NCBI GenBank assembly: GCA_902595855.1
Contig: CACJRY010000002.1
Coordinates: 62,001-126,000 of the forward strand
Reading direction: 5' to 3'
Length of the DNA stretch: 64,000 bases
DNA from: an uncultured Alphaproteobacteria bacterium
Lineage (GTDB): Bacteria > Pseudomonadota > Alphaproteobacteria > HIMB59 > GCA-002718135
Shown here: in pieces, positions 41,889 through 51,097 of the stretch
How the letters are laid out: each line of letters opens with the position of its first letter
How positions within the stretch are numbered: position 1 is the stretch's first letter
Made by a program: the position numbers and the translations under genes
The notes under the pieces: model-generated
What the model was told of the DNA's origin: nothing
The model's database searches: none
The model's input: only the letters and a program-made list of their open reading frames with translations

Positions 41889-42518
41889 ATGAACAAACTT
41901 ATTTTGCTCAGACACGGACAAAGTCAATGGAACTTAGAAAATAAATTTACAGGCTGGAAAAACGTTCCTTTAACTGAAAAAGGGGAAATGGAAGCCAAAA
42001 AAGCAGGGGAATTAATTAAAAAAAACAAAATTCACATCGATTTTATCTTTAGTAGCGTTTTAGAGAGAGCTAATAAAACAGCTGAAATAGCTATAAAAGA
42101 AGCTAATCTTCAAAACCTAATAAATAATAATAAATTAATTATGAACAAACATGAGGATCTAAATGAGAGAGATTATGGTGATTTAGTGGGTTTGAATAAA
42201 GAAGAGACTGCAAATAAATTTGGTAAAGAACAAGTACACATTTGGAGGCGATCTTATGATACTCCTCCACCAAATGGTGAAAGCTTAAAGGATGTGGTTG
42301 AAAGAGTATCTCCGTATTTTAAAAAAAACATAAAACCACTGCTTGATCAAAATAACAACATTTTGATAGCAGCCCATGGAAATTCTTTAAGAGCAATGAT
42401 GATCGAGCTAGGAATGTATAAACCTGAAGAAATTTCTTCTATTGAACTTCCTACAGGCTCACCTCTATGTATTAATTTAGAAGACTCACAATTAGTTAAT
42501 TTTTTTTATTTGAGCTAA
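41889..42518 (+). CDS. gpmA: 2,3-bisphosphoglycerate-dependent phosphoglycerate mutase
   Basis: This glycolytic enzyme moves phosphate between positions 3 and 2 of glycerate. The 209-residue protein has LLRHGQSQWNLENKFTGWKNVPLTEKG with the phospho-accepting H9, ERDYGDLVGLNKEE, YDTPPPNGESL and AAHGNSLRAMMIELG with the second histidine. It is shorter than E. coli GpmA (250) but in the range of alphaproteobacterial forms. It converges on sspB with a four-base overlap. Confidence 0.95.
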   Translation: MNKLILLRHGQSQWNLENKFTGWKNVPLTEKGEMEAKKAGELIKKNKIHIDFIFSSVLERANKTAEIAIKEANLQNLINNNKLIMNKHEDLNERDYGDLVGLNKEETANKFGKEQVHIWRRSYDTPPPNGESLKDVVERVSPYFKKNIKPLLDQNNNILIAAHGNSLRAMMIELGMYKPEEISSIELPTGSPLCINLEDSQLVNFFYLS

Positions 42519-42964
42519 TTTTTTTTAAAACTAGAAAATTTTATTACATTTGAATTATTATCCTGATTTGTATTTTTTTTCGCAACTTTCTTTTTCTTTT
42601 TTTCTATCTTTTTATTTGTGCTATTAAATTGATAATTTAATCCGAAATCAGATGAAGGATCAGCAAAAGAAATAACAGAGTTGAAAGAAACTTTTAAATC
42701 AGCTTTCTTATTGTTAAAAGAAAGTCCAATATTAAAAAAACTTTTGTGAACCGATAAATGATAATATTCATGCTGAACAACAATGGTCATTTCATCAGGG
42801 TATTTTACTAAAAGCCAGTCTGGGACTATAGTATTAAAGCTATCTGTTTTAAAAGTTACGTATAAATGATTACTTCCATTCAATCCATTTTTTTCAATGT
42901 TTTTTAAAACTTCTATAAAAACATTTAATAAATTTTTGTTTAAAATTTTTTGATAGTCAATCAT
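42515..42964 (-). CDS. sspB: SspB-like ClpXP protease adaptor (alphaproteobacterial type)
   Basis: The 149-residue protein matches the alphaproteobacterial SspB form: an N-terminal YQKILNKNLLNVFIEVLKNIEKNGLNGSNH helix, LYVTFKTDS, VPDWLLVKYPDEMTIVVQHEYY and the FADPSSDFGLNY block. A Lys-rich linker (about 115-138) leads to the tail VIKFSSFKKN, which resembles the ClpX-binding end of this family. SspB catches ssrA-tagged proteins from stalled ribosomes and hands them to ClpXP. The tmRNA that encodes the tag is 9 kb away in this window. Confidence 0.85.
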   Translation of the reverse strand: MIDYQKILNKNLLNVFIEVLKNIEKNGLNGSNHLYVTFKTDSFNTIVPDWLLVKYPDEMTIVVQHEYYHLSVHKSFFNIGLSFNNKKADLKVSFNSVISFADPSSDFGLNYQFNSTNKKIEKKKKKVAKKNTNQDNNSNVIKFSSFKKN

Positions 42965-43070
42965 TTTAACAACTTATTATTCTAAAATATATCAATTATC
43001 ATTAAATATTTATTCAATATATATATTTATAGTTTAAAGATATTAACTTTAATAAACAAAATTATTTCTA

Positions 43071-45515
43071 ATGACAAATAACTTACCAAGTTCTTGTAAA
43101 GTTGTAGTGATAGGTGGAGGTGTTGCAGGTTGTTCAACTGCATACCATTTGGCAAAATTTGGATGGAAAGATACGGTTTTACTTGAAAGAGATGTTCTTA
43201 CCTCAGGAACAACTTGGCATGCAGCTGGATTGATAGGTCAACTAGGTTCAAGTGCAACAATTACAAAACTTAGAAACTATTCATTAAACTTATACAAACA
43301 ATTAGAAAAAGAGACGGAATTATCAACCGGTTTAAAACAAAATGGATCATTAACAGTTGCAACAACATCAGATAGACTTGAAGAACTAAAAAGACAGGTA
43401 ACATTTGCTCAAAGATTTGAAATTGAAGCAAAAGAAGTCAGCAAAGATGAAATTAAAGAAATTTATCCTTTAATTAATATTGATGATCTTGTTGGAGGGG
43501 TCTTTATACCAAAAGATGGTCAAGCTGACCCTATAGGAGTAGCAAATGTTCTAGCAAAGGCTGCTAAACAAAATGGAGCAAAAATAATTGAAAAGTGCCC
43601 TGTTAAAAAGATTTTAGTAAAAAATAATAAAATTTATGGTGTTGAAACTTCTTTTGGAAAAATTGAATGTGAGTACGTTGTTCTAGCAACAGGCATGTGG
43701 TCAAGACAAATTGCAGAAGAAATCAATGTTAGCATCCCATTGTACCCAGATGAACATTTTTATGTTTTAAGTGAGCCTATAGAAGAAATAGACAGATCTC
43801 TCCCAGTACTTAGAGATTATAATAATTGTTTGTATTTAAAAGAGGATGCTGGAAAATTGTTAGTAGGAGTTTTTGAACCAAATGCAAAACCTGCATTTAC
43901 AAATAATCATAGAGTGCCTGAAGATTTTTCATTTGGTGAGTTACCTGAAGACTTTGATCACTTTGAGCCTTATTTAATCAATGCAATGAAACGTATACCT
44001 AGCCTTGAAAAATCAGGTATAAGAAAGTTTTTTAATGGCCCAGAATCATTTACACCGGATACTAATTATTTATTAGGGGAAACTCCTGAAGTTAAGAATT
44101 TGTATATGTGTGGAGGTTTTAATAGTATTGGAATTGTAAGTTCAGGAGGTGCAGGTAAAGTCACCGCTGAATGGATGATGAATGGTGAAATTTATGAAGA
44201 TATTTTTTCATTAGATATTTCTAGATTTGAAAAGTTTCACTCAGAAATAAATTTTATTACTGAGAGAGTAACTGAGTCTCTTGGAAATTTGTATGCAATG
44301 CACTGGCCATTCAAACAACATACAACTTCAAGAAACCAAAAACTAATGCCATATCATAATAATTTGTTAGAAAGAGGGGCTTGCTTTGGTCAGGCTGCAG
44401 CATATGAAAGACCAATGTGGTATGCAACAAATGGTAATGAAGCTAAATATGAATACAGTTACGGGCATCAAAATTGGTATAAATCTGCTGAATATGAAAC
44501 TCATAATGCTAGAAAAAATGTAGCTCTTTTTGAACTTTCACCATTCGCAAAGTTCGAAATTTTAGGTGAAAATGCTCATAACTCTCTTCAAATTCTTTGT
44601 GCTAACAATATTAAAAACAAACCTGGTTCAATTACTTACACCCAAATGCTGAATTCAAAGGGAGGTATCGTTTCTGATTTGACTATTACTTGTGTTGAAA
44701 AAAATAAGTTTAGAATTGTTACAGGCTCAAGTTCTCGTACGCACGATAAAAAACATATCTTAAAATATTTAGATTCATCAGTAAATTTAAAAGATATAAC
44801 AGATGATTATGCATGTTTTGGTATTTTTGGTCCAAAAAGCAGAGAATTTTTAACTGAAATTTTTGGTGAGTATTTTTCTAAGGATGATTTTAAATTTAGC
44901 ACAGGTAAAATTATTAAACTAGATAACATCATTCTTTGGTTTCAGAGAATTTCATATGTTGGTGAACTTGGTTGGGAAATTTATATTCCAATTGAAAAAT
45001 CAAAACAGATCTACGAAGCAATAATTAATAAAGAAAAAAAATTTAATCTAGTTCATGCTGGTGCTCATGCCATGGATATTATGAGAATGGAAAAAGGTTA
45101 TTTACATTGGGGACATGATATCTCACCAGCAGAAAATCCTTTCGAAGCAGGTTTAGATTTTGCTATTAAATTAAATAAACAAGAAAATTTTATTGGAAAG
45201 AATTTTTTAGTTAAAAATAATAATATAAAAAAAAAGAAATTTATAATGCTTGTCTTAGATAATTCTTCTCCAGGCAATCCATTACTATTACATGATGAAC
45301 CAATTTATTATGAGGGAAATATAGTTGGTGAAACAACATCTGGTAATTATTCATTTGTATATAATAAAAATATATCATTCGGGTACATTGATAATGATAT
45401 TGATTTTAATTATAACAGTTCAGTTTTTCAAATAGAAGTTGCCAAAAAGAAGTATGATGCATATGCTATACAAAATTCGCTACACGATCCTTTAAATAAT
45501 TTTATGAATATTTAA
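43071..45515 (+). CDS. FAD-dependent dimethylglycine/sarcosine dehydrogenase-like protein with GcvT domain
   Basis: This 814-residue two-part enzyme has an N-terminal DAO-type flavin domain with VVVIGGGVAGCSTAYHLAKFG and SGTTWHAAGLIGQLGS, whose H50 is the position that binds FAD covalently in dimethylglycine dehydrogenase. From about residue 430 comes a GcvT/aminomethyltransferase-like half (MEKGYLHWGHDISPAENPFEAGLDFAIKL) that takes the methyl-derived C1 unit to tetrahydrofolate. Substrates in the family are dimethylglycine and sarcosine, both from glycine betaine. Which one is used here cannot be read. It stands alone, upstream of the accessory region. Confidence 0.85.
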   Translation: MTNNLPSSCKVVVIGGGVAGCSTAYHLAKFGWKDTVLLERDVLTSGTTWHAAGLIGQLGSSATITKLRNYSLNLYKQLEKETELSTGLKQNGSLTVATTSDRLEELKRQVTFAQRFEIEAKEVSKDEIKEIYPLINIDDLVGGVFIPKDGQADPIGVANVLAKAAKQNGAKIIEKCPVKKILVKNNKIYGVETSFGKIECEYVVLATGMWSRQIAEEINVSIPLYPDEHFYVLSEPIEEIDRSLPVLRDYNNCLYLKEDAGKLLVGVFEPNAKPAFTNNHRVPEDFSFGELPEDFDHFEPYLINAMKRIPSLEKSGIRKFFNGPESFTPDTNYLLGETPEVKNLYMCGGFNSIGIVSSGGAGKVTAEWMMNGEIYEDIFSLDISRFEKFHSEINFITERVTESLGNLYAMHWPFKQHTTSRNQKLMPYHNNLLERGACFGQAAAYERPMWYATNGNEAKYEYSYGHQNWYKSAEYETHNARKNVALFELSPFAKFEILGENAHNSLQILCANNIKNKPGSITYTQMLNSKGGIVSDLTITCVEKNKFRIVTGSSSRTHDKKHILKYLDSSVNLKDITDDYACFGIFGPKSREFLTEIFGEYFSKDDFKFSTGKIIKLDNIILWFQRISYVGELGWEIYIPIEKSKQIYEAIINKEKKFNLVHAGAHAMDIMRMEKGYLHWGHDISPAENPFEAGLDFAIKLNKQENFIGKNFLVKNNNIKKKKFIMLVLDNSSPGNPLLLHDEPIYYEGNIVGETTSGNYSFVYNKNISFGYIDNDIDFNYNSSVFQIEVAKKKYDAYAIQNSLHDPLNNFMNI

Positions 45516-45534
45516 TTAAATAAAAGAACTTCAT

Positions 45535-45969
45535 TTATTTTAAATCATTAACGTAATCAGTGCATACACCATAACAAAAGGGCATTTCGTCTTTAGAAAT
45601 TCTATTTTCAATTACTAAAATAGATTTATCAAAAACTTGCTTATTAGGATATGTCCAAATAAAACCTCTTGATGTAAGAGTTACATCATCATTTTGGTGA
45701 AAAAAACAATGAATATCATTTTGTTTAATTAAAAAGTTCAAAGTTTCAATATTTTTAGCATGACACCAGATTCTCTTATTTTTTAACCATTCGATATCAT
45801 TGATTTTATATTGAGGCAAATCATGACCAAGCCATAAATATTCATCATATAAAAAAAGATCAATTTCAATATCAAAGTTTTCATTTAAAGCTTCATTTAG
45901 GTAATCAGGATGGTTTTCATATTTTTTTTTGCGACCATTTAAATTACCTCTATGTGAAATAAGTATCAT
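45535..45969 (-). CDS. Small phosphodiesterase-like protein (PI-PLC/GDPD superfamily)
   Basis: The 144-residue protein starts ILISHRGNLNGRKKKYENHPDYL and continues with FDIEIDLFLYDEYLWLGHDLPQY. The HRGN-x(n)-EN pair, the EIDL acid cluster and LGHD match the TIM-barrel catalytic start of glycerophosphodiester phosphodiesterase/PI-PLC-like proteins. It is much shorter than classical enzymes (about 250). Short versions occur beside glycosyltransferases in surface-polysaccharide loci, and here the next gene is GT2, four bases away. Substrate is unknown. Confidence 0.6.
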   Translation of the reverse strand: MILISHRGNLNGRKKKYENHPDYLNEALNENFDIEIDLFLYDEYLWLGHDLPQYKINDIEWLKNKRIWCHAKNIETLNFLIKQNDIHCFFHQNDDVTLTSRGFIWTYPNKQVFDKSILVIENRISKDEMPFCYGVCTDYVNDLK

Positions 45970-45972
45970 ATT

Positions 45973-46767
45973 CTATTTAATTAAATTTATGTAAATATCT
46001 TTATATTTATATTTGGAAAAAATTTTGTTTTCTTTAAATATAGTTTTTTTAAAAAAAATATATTTATAGATAATTTTAAATAGTTCTAATGTTTGATTAA
46101 AAAGTCTAACATTTGAAATTTGATCAAATTCATACCAATTTATTGCAAAAAATTTTATTTTTATTTTTTTGTAACCAGCATATAATATCATATAATAATC
46201 AAATGTTAATCTGTCTGGGAAGTTATAATAATTAATTTTTTTAATAAAATTTACTGAATATAAATCAAGTCCTGACCCAATATCTGTTATCTTTTTTTTT
46301 GTTAAAACTGAAAAAATAATATTGAAAAAAATATTTCCAAAAGTTTTTATTTTTGAATAGCCATGAAGTTTAGATGACTTTTCAAATCTTGAACCTCTCA
46401 CCCATTCAAATTTTTTATATTCTGAATATTTCAAAATATTATTTAAATCATTAATATCAGCTTGATCATCCCCATGAATAATAATTATGTAATCAAAGTT
46501 ATTTTGTATAGCATAATCAAATATTACTTTGTGTGTTCCTCCAAGATTAACATTTTCAATGTTTTGCATAATTTTAGAATTAATTTTAATTTCCTTTAAG
46601 TATGTTTTACTGACCTTTAAGGTATTATCTTTACTTATGTTATCTATGATTATAGCTTCATTAATCATTTCAATATATTTAAATTTCTTTATTTTTTCTA
46701 AAACTCTTTTAATTTGTTTTTCACAATTATATACTGGGATGGCTAATAAAAGTTTATTTTGATTCAT
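45973..46767 (-). CDS. Family 2 glycosyltransferase
   Basis: The 264-residue protein has the GT-A start LLLAIPVYNCEKQIKRVLEKI, EAIIIDNISKDNT for the nucleotide, and IIIIHGDDQADINDL, where the DD pair takes the metal-binding DxD position. WVRGSRF and GSGLDLYSV resemble dolichyl-phosphate/undecaprenyl-phosphate sugar transferases (DPM1/GtrB group), but no C-terminal membrane spans are seen. Likely roles are in surface polysaccharide or glycolipid synthesis. It is paired with the phosphodiesterase-like gene downstream and divergent from the membrane protein gene. Confidence 0.85.
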   Translation of the reverse strand: MNQNKLLLAIPVYNCEKQIKRVLEKIKKFKYIEMINEAIIIDNISKDNTLKVSKTYLKEIKINSKIMQNIENVNLGGTHKVIFDYAIQNNFDYIIIIHGDDQADINDLNNILKYSEYKKFEWVRGSRFEKSSKLHGYSKIKTFGNIFFNIIFSVLTKKKITDIGSGLDLYSVNFIKKINYYNFPDRLTFDYYMILYAGYKKIKIKFFAINWYEFDQISNVRLFNQTLELFKIIYKYIFFKKTIFKENKIFSKYKYKDIYINLIK

Positions 46768-46811
46768 TTTTAATTATAAGTAAAAATTGTATAAAGGTAT
46801 ATTTGTAAATC

Positions 46812-47909
46812 ATGTTTAAAGAAAGAGCTAATTTTTTAAAAGGTTACTTCTATCATATTAACTATTTTTTTTTCTTTATTTTTATATCTTTTTTTATAAT
46901 TGAAATACTAGTAATAAAAAATTCATTAAATTCAGAAATTGTATATCATGAGAATTTTGCAAAAAATTTATTAATTTTACACGACCATGAATTTAGCGAA
47001 GACTCTAAAAAAACTAATAGAGATAAAAAATATATGACATCAGCATTAGGTAAAGGCATTGAAAAAGGCAGCCTTGAAGTAAGAAAATTGAACCGATGGG
47101 TAGGTCTTTATATAGATTATAATTTATTTAAATTTGTTTATGATAAATTTAACTCTAAGTTATTATTAATTTTTTATTCTCTATACTTTTCTATATTTGT
47201 TACGATGACTCTATATTTTGTTAATCAAACGCATATTTTAATTAATAAGAAAAATATCACTCAATCTAACCTTGAGTATACTAATTTTTATTTAATAATG
47301 ATAATTTTTGCATTAATATTTTTTTTGAGCATCTATCAATTTTATTCACCTGAAATAAGTTTTTCTATCAAAGAAACCTTTTTTATTTCAGCAGGTTTGT
47401 TTTTCACTTTAAAAAAAAATAAGTTATTTTTTATTTTAATTATATTGGTTGCGCCTTTAATAAGGGAAAGTGGTCTGATTATTTCATTATTTTGGTTTAT
47501 ATTTTATAGAAAAGATAAGATTTCATATTTCTTTCCAATTTTATCGCTGATACCTTTTATTGCTTTTAACTATGATATAATCAATTATTTCTTCAAGTAC
47601 GGATATTTAATTTCTTTTGAACCTCAGGCCGGTCAAATAACATGGTGGGATAATAAAACAATTAACTTAAATTTAATAAGAATTATATTCATAAATTATG
47701 GTATTTACTTATTTGCTTTAATTATATTAATAAATTTAATAAAAGAGACAAAAAGATTAAAATTAATTTTATTAAGTTTCTTTTATTTGATAATATTGTT
47801 GATGTTTACAACTACTAGCCACTATTCTTCCAAATTTTTAATAGCTCCTTTTATGACTTTACTCATAGTGGATGTTTTAAGATCAAAAAATTACTTAAAA
47901 AATGATTAA
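46812..47909 (+). CDS. Integral membrane protein of unknown function
   Basis: The 365-residue protein has about eight to nine hydrophobic spans. The first is at 16-34 (YFFFFIFISFFIIEILVI), then a soluble loop of about 75 residues (NSEIVYHENFAKN to RKLNRWVGLYIDYNL), then closely spaced spans. I do not recognise a family motif. The first large extracytoplasmic loop followed by many spans resembles GT-C-type membrane glycosyltransferases or O-antigen-related proteins, which fits the neighbours, but that is only topology. It overlaps the next gene by eight bases, so the two are coexpressed. Confidence 0.6.
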   Translation: MFKERANFLKGYFYHINYFFFFIFISFFIIEILVIKNSLNSEIVYHENFAKNLLILHDHEFSEDSKKTNRDKKYMTSALGKGIEKGSLEVRKLNRWVGLYIDYNLFKFVYDKFNSKLLLIFYSLYFSIFVTMTLYFVNQTHILINKKNITQSNLEYTNFYLIMIIFALIFFLSIYQFYSPEISFSIKETFFISAGLFFTLKKNKLFFILIILVAPLIRESGLIISLFWFIFYRKDKISYFFPILSLIPFIAFNYDIINYFFKYGYLISFEPQAGQITWWDNKTINLNLIRIIFINYGIYLFALIILINLIKETKRLKLILLSFFYLIILLMFTTTSHYSSKFLIAPFMTLLIVDVLRSKNYLKND

Positions 47910-49290
47910 AGCAATAATATTTGATTTAGATGGGGTATTAATTGACTCAAAAGAAGTTCATTATATAGCGTTAAATCAAGCATTAAAGTTAGTAGATAAT
48001 AAATATAAAATTTCTATGGAAGATCATTTAAATATCTTTGATGGCTTGCCAACCCTTGCAAAAATAAACTACTTAATTGATAAAAGAAATTTCCCAAAAT
48101 CAAAAAAAAATTTTGTTTATAATGAAAAACAAAAAATTACTAACAAACTATTAGTTAAAGATGTAAGTGTAGAGGCTGAATTAAAAAAAATTTTAAATAA
48201 ACTTTCTAAAAAATTTAAATTAGCTTTAGCTACGAATTGTATAAGAAAAACTATGATTCAAGTTTTAAAAAAAAATGACATCAAGAAATATTTTCAATTT
48301 ACAATTTGCAATGAAGATGTAAATAATCCAAAACCTCACTCTGAAATTTATTTAAAATGTATACTAAATTTAGGTTATAATCCTGATGAAGTTTTAATTC
48401 TTGAAGACTCAAATATTGGAAGGACTTCGGCAATTAAATCTGGTGCCAATGTTTTACCAATAGAAGATTTTAGAAAAGATGTAAATTACAAAAATATAAT
48501 TAACAAAATATCCTCAATTAACGAAGTTACAAAAAAAATTAAGTGGAAATCTGAAAAGTTAAATATTCTAATACCTATGTCTGGAAAAGGATCAAGATTT
48601 ATGGATAAAGGTTATATATTTCCAAAACCGTTAATTGAAGTAAATAAAAAACCAATGATTGAAGTTGTAATTGAAAATCTACAAATTGAAGCTAATTTTA
48701 TTTTTATAGTTCTTAAAGAGCATATTGCGAAATACAAAATTGATTATTTTCTTAAAAGACTTAATCCAAATTGTAAAATTGTTGTTTGTGATAACATAAC
48801 TGAGGGTGCAGCATGCACGTCATTATTAGCTGAAAAATTGATTAATAATAGTAATCCTCTTATAATAGCGAATTCAGATCAATATATTGAATGGGACTCT
48901 TCTAAAACTATGTATTCAATAGTTTCATCAAAAGTAGATGGGGCAATTTTAACATTTAAGTCTAATCATCCAAAATGGTCTTATGCATTAACTGATAAAG
49001 AAAATAATGTCGTTGAGGTTGCAGAAAAAAAACCTATTTCAGATAATGCAACAGTTGGAATATACTATTGGTCTAAAGGTTCTGATTACGTCAAATATGC
49101 AAAAAAAATGATAAAAAAAAATATTAGGGTAAATGGTGAATTTTATATATGTCCAGTTTATAACCAAGCAATCATAGATAAGAAAAAAATAATTACTAAG
49201 GAAGTAAAAGAAATGTGGGGTATTGGAACTCCTGAAGATTTGGAATATTTTTTAATGAAAAAAGAACCAAAAATAAATAAAACATCTTAA
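47902..49290 (+). CDS. HAD-family phosphatase fused to a sugar-1-phosphate nucleotidyltransferase-like domain
   Basis: Two enzymes are joined in 462 residues. Residues 1-205 are a HAD hydrolase: FDLDGVLIDS with D8 and D10, ATNCIRK, NPKPHSEIY and the LEDSNIGRTSAIKSGA acidic motif. Residues 218-462 are nucleotidyltransferase-like: LIPMSGKGSRFMDKGYIFPKPLIEV (GxGSRF at 228-233, PKPL at 241-244) and IIANSDQYIEWD with a metal-site aspartate. One product could dephosphorylate and activate a sugar, as in heptose- or capsule-type nucleotide sugar pathways. It overlaps the membrane protein gene and lies in the accessory region. Confidence 0.85.
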   Translation: MIKAIIFDLDGVLIDSKEVHYIALNQALKLVDNKYKISMEDHLNIFDGLPTLAKINYLIDKRNFPKSKKNFVYNEKQKITNKLLVKDVSVEAELKKILNKLSKKFKLALATNCIRKTMIQVLKKNDIKKYFQFTICNEDVNNPKPHSEIYLKCILNLGYNPDEVLILEDSNIGRTSAIKSGANVLPIEDFRKDVNYKNIINKISSINEVTKKIKWKSEKLNILIPMSGKGSRFMDKGYIFPKPLIEVNKKPMIEVVIENLQIEANFIFIVLKEHIAKYKIDYFLKRLNPNCKIVVCDNITEGAACTSLLAEKLINNSNPLIIANSDQYIEWDSSKTMYSIVSSKVDGAILTFKSNHPKWSYALTDKENNVVEVAEKKPISDNATVGIYYWSKGSDYVKYAKKMIKKNIRVNGEFYICPVYNQAIIDKKKIITKEVKEMWGIGTPEDLEYFLMKKEPKINKTS

Positions 49291-49683
49291 GTGGAATTCA
49301 TTCATCTTTGTATAGATTAATATGTATGAGTTATAATCAATTTAAAATGACTTTAAAATATTTTTAATTAACACATAATTTTCTCACTGTATTTTTTCAC
49401 AACATTTTTTGTAAAACTTAAATTTTGATCAGTAATTTTGTAAAATACTAAATTTTAATTATGAAACGGCATATAAACAGCACTTCTAAAGGGCAATTTT
49501 TAAATATTCTTTTTAAAGCTTAAAAAAAACAAGAAGGTACTAGGGCGTTCTCTTGTCTGGTGTGCCAACTTTGCTACTTGAGATATGAGGTTACAATCTT
49601 GAATAGCGTATCGAGAACTGAGATAAATTAAGTTAAATTTAATCTTAGAAACAAATTACTTGATATTTAATAAAATTTTTATT
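49291..49683. other. 393-bp gap without a gene; holds a degenerate ssrA 3'-end copy
   Basis: No convincing coding frame is seen here. The left half is very AT-rich. From about 49535 to 49620 composition changes abruptly to mixed GC, beginning with the ssrA-like repeat at 49542-49566 and continuing with sequence that only weakly resembles the ssrA interior. It looks like an eroded RNA gene remnant or integration scar. Confidence 0.5.
49542..49566 (-). repeat. Degenerate copy of ssrA 3' end (oldest-looking)
   Basis: AGGGCGTTCTCTTGTCTGGT and the next five bases match the end of the tmRNA gene at 51510-51534 in 19 of 25 positions, in the same orientation. Sequence outside the repeat on the left does not match, so similarity begins at the RNA gene end, as with attachment-site duplications. 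Confidence 0.6.
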
Positions 49684-50526
49684 TTATTTAGAATTATTTT
49701 CTAAATATAACCATGGTGTTTTTGAAATTCTTAGAGATCCACTTAAATATAACTTATCTATGTGATTAAAAGTTTCTTTATTTTTAATTTCATTTGGTAA
49801 TTTGTAATTAATTGTTGCTGAATTAAAAATTGTTTCTATTGTATGGCTTGAATTAAAGTCTCTTTTTATTTTTTGCATTATTTCATCATTATGGACTTCG
49901 ACCAATAAGTCATTATTGGATAACCATGGATTTTTTTTAATATCTATTATATTTTTTTCATCGCCTTCTATATCACAAACCAAAAGACTGTTTTTAATAT
50001 TTTCAGTATATATCTCTAATTTACTAAAATTATCAAAAAAAATTACTTCTGAATTTATATTATTGCTAATGATCAATTCTTTTATTTTTCTAAAATGTTT
50101 TGTATCAATATCTATTGCATAACCCTTAGAAAAATTACCAAATTTTAATAGCCCTAGAAGATAATAACCATTAGCCACACCAAGATTTATTAAATTTTCA
50201 TATTTTTTTTTTAAAAGTTTATTTTTTAATAAGAAGTGTAGTTCATTTTCAAACATACCTAGTATTTGGCTAGGAACAAAATTTTCACTTTCTACTTTTA
50301 GTCCTTTAAAAGGTCCTGATAGAACACAATCTTTAAAATTTTGATTTGTGTTAATCAATAATTTTTTTTTTATTATTTTTAATAGAACAAGATTTGATAA
50401 ATCATAAAACCAACTATAATCATATTTTTTTAAACCGATAAAACTAAGTATTTTTTGTTTTATTAGATAATAAAACATTACCAAGAAAGTATATTTCATT
50501 ATAATTCTAGATTTACTACCGAACAT
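49684..50526 (-). CDS. SAM-dependent methyltransferase-like protein
   Basis: The 280-residue protein has a Rossmann methyltransferase motif I-like INLGVANGYYLLGLLKFG at about 115-132, an acidic post-I segment KGYAIDIDTKHFRKI, and LLVCDIEGDEKNIID as motif IV. The N-terminal 40 residues are hydrophobic/basic (TFLVMFYYLIKQKIL), perhaps membrane associated. It resembles FkbM-type sugar methyltransferases in layout, but this is not certain. It lies between two ssrA-like scars, opposite in strand to the small secreted protein gene beside it. Confidence 0.6.
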   Translation of the reverse strand: MFGSKSRIIMKYTFLVMFYYLIKQKILSFIGLKKYDYSWFYDLSNLVLLKIIKKKLLINTNQNFKDCVLSGPFKGLKVESENFVPSQILGMFENELHFLLKNKLLKKKYENLINLGVANGYYLLGLLKFGNFSKGYAIDIDTKHFRKIKELIISNNINSEVIFFDNFSKLEIYTENIKNSLLVCDIEGDEKNIIDIKKNPWLSNNDLLVEVHNDEIMQKIKRDFNSSHTIETIFNSATINYKLPNEIKNKETFNHIDKLYLSGSLRISKTPWLYLENNSK

Positions 50527-50621
50527 TTTTAAATTAAATCAATCATTTAAATTTGACTAATTCTTATAGATTATTTAGTAAATAAAAAGTTTATTTAAAA
50601 AATTTATTGTATGGTTTAATT

Positions 50622-50978
50622 ATGTTTTTAAAAATTATAATAAAAATCTCAGTCTTTTTATTTTTTATTAATCCTGCTGTAGCTTTTCATGATGTAGAAG
50701 TCTCTAATGAGGATATAGCGACTCTAGGAGGATTATGGGTTCAAATATTTGTTTATGAAGAAAACTGTATAGATAATCAATATTACACTTTAATAAAAGA
50801 AAGATTACAAGAAAGTCCTAGATTTGAAAGATACTCATCAGAGTTAGATCATTTAACTGAAAGCCAAGAGTTGGCTTTGGAAAATGGTGCAGAAGGCGCG
50901 GCTTTAGTAATTGAATCAGGTGGAACTAGCTGTGATATTATTGCTGATGTCATTTGGGAATGGTTTGGTGAAAATTAG
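50622..50978 (+). CDS. Small secreted protein of unknown function
   Basis: From the ATG at 50622 the protein has 118 residues: a signal peptide (MFLKIIIKISVFLFFINPAVA) and an acidic mature part of about 97 residues with two cysteines (EENCID and GTSCDI) that could form a disulfide. An ATG at 50607 would add five residues before the signal. No family is recognised. Its position between two ssrA-like scars marks it as accessory DNA. It probably acts in the periplasm or outside the cell. Confidence 0.6.
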   Translation: MFLKIIIKISVFLFFINPAVAFHDVEVSNEDIATLGGLWVQIFVYEENCIDNQYYTLIKERLQESPRFERYSSELDHLTESQELALENGAEGAALVIESGGTSCDIIADVIWEWFGEN

Positions 50979-51067
50979 AAAATCTTAATTTAATTAAGCA
51001 TATTACGCACAAATTTAGAGCAAATTAAAAAAAACAAAAGAAATGAATCAAAATTTAACAGTTTAGT

Positions 51068-51089
51068 GGGGCGTTGTGTTGCCTTGTGC
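51068..51089 (-). repeat. Degenerate copy of ssrA 3' end
   Basis: GGGGCGTTGTGTTGCC and the six bases after it match the tmRNA gene end at 51510-51531 in 19 of 22 positions, same orientation, 442 bp away. Flanks do not match. The repeat begins exactly where the RNA gene ends, the usual shape of an attachment-site duplication by an integrase that targets ssrA. Confidence 0.7.
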
Positions 51090-51097
51090 TTTGACAT

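Noticed and set aside
49470..49486. AAACAGCACTT near 49477 resembling the ftsZ terminator arm
   Set aside because: Only one arm is present with no partner stem or T-run; likely chance.
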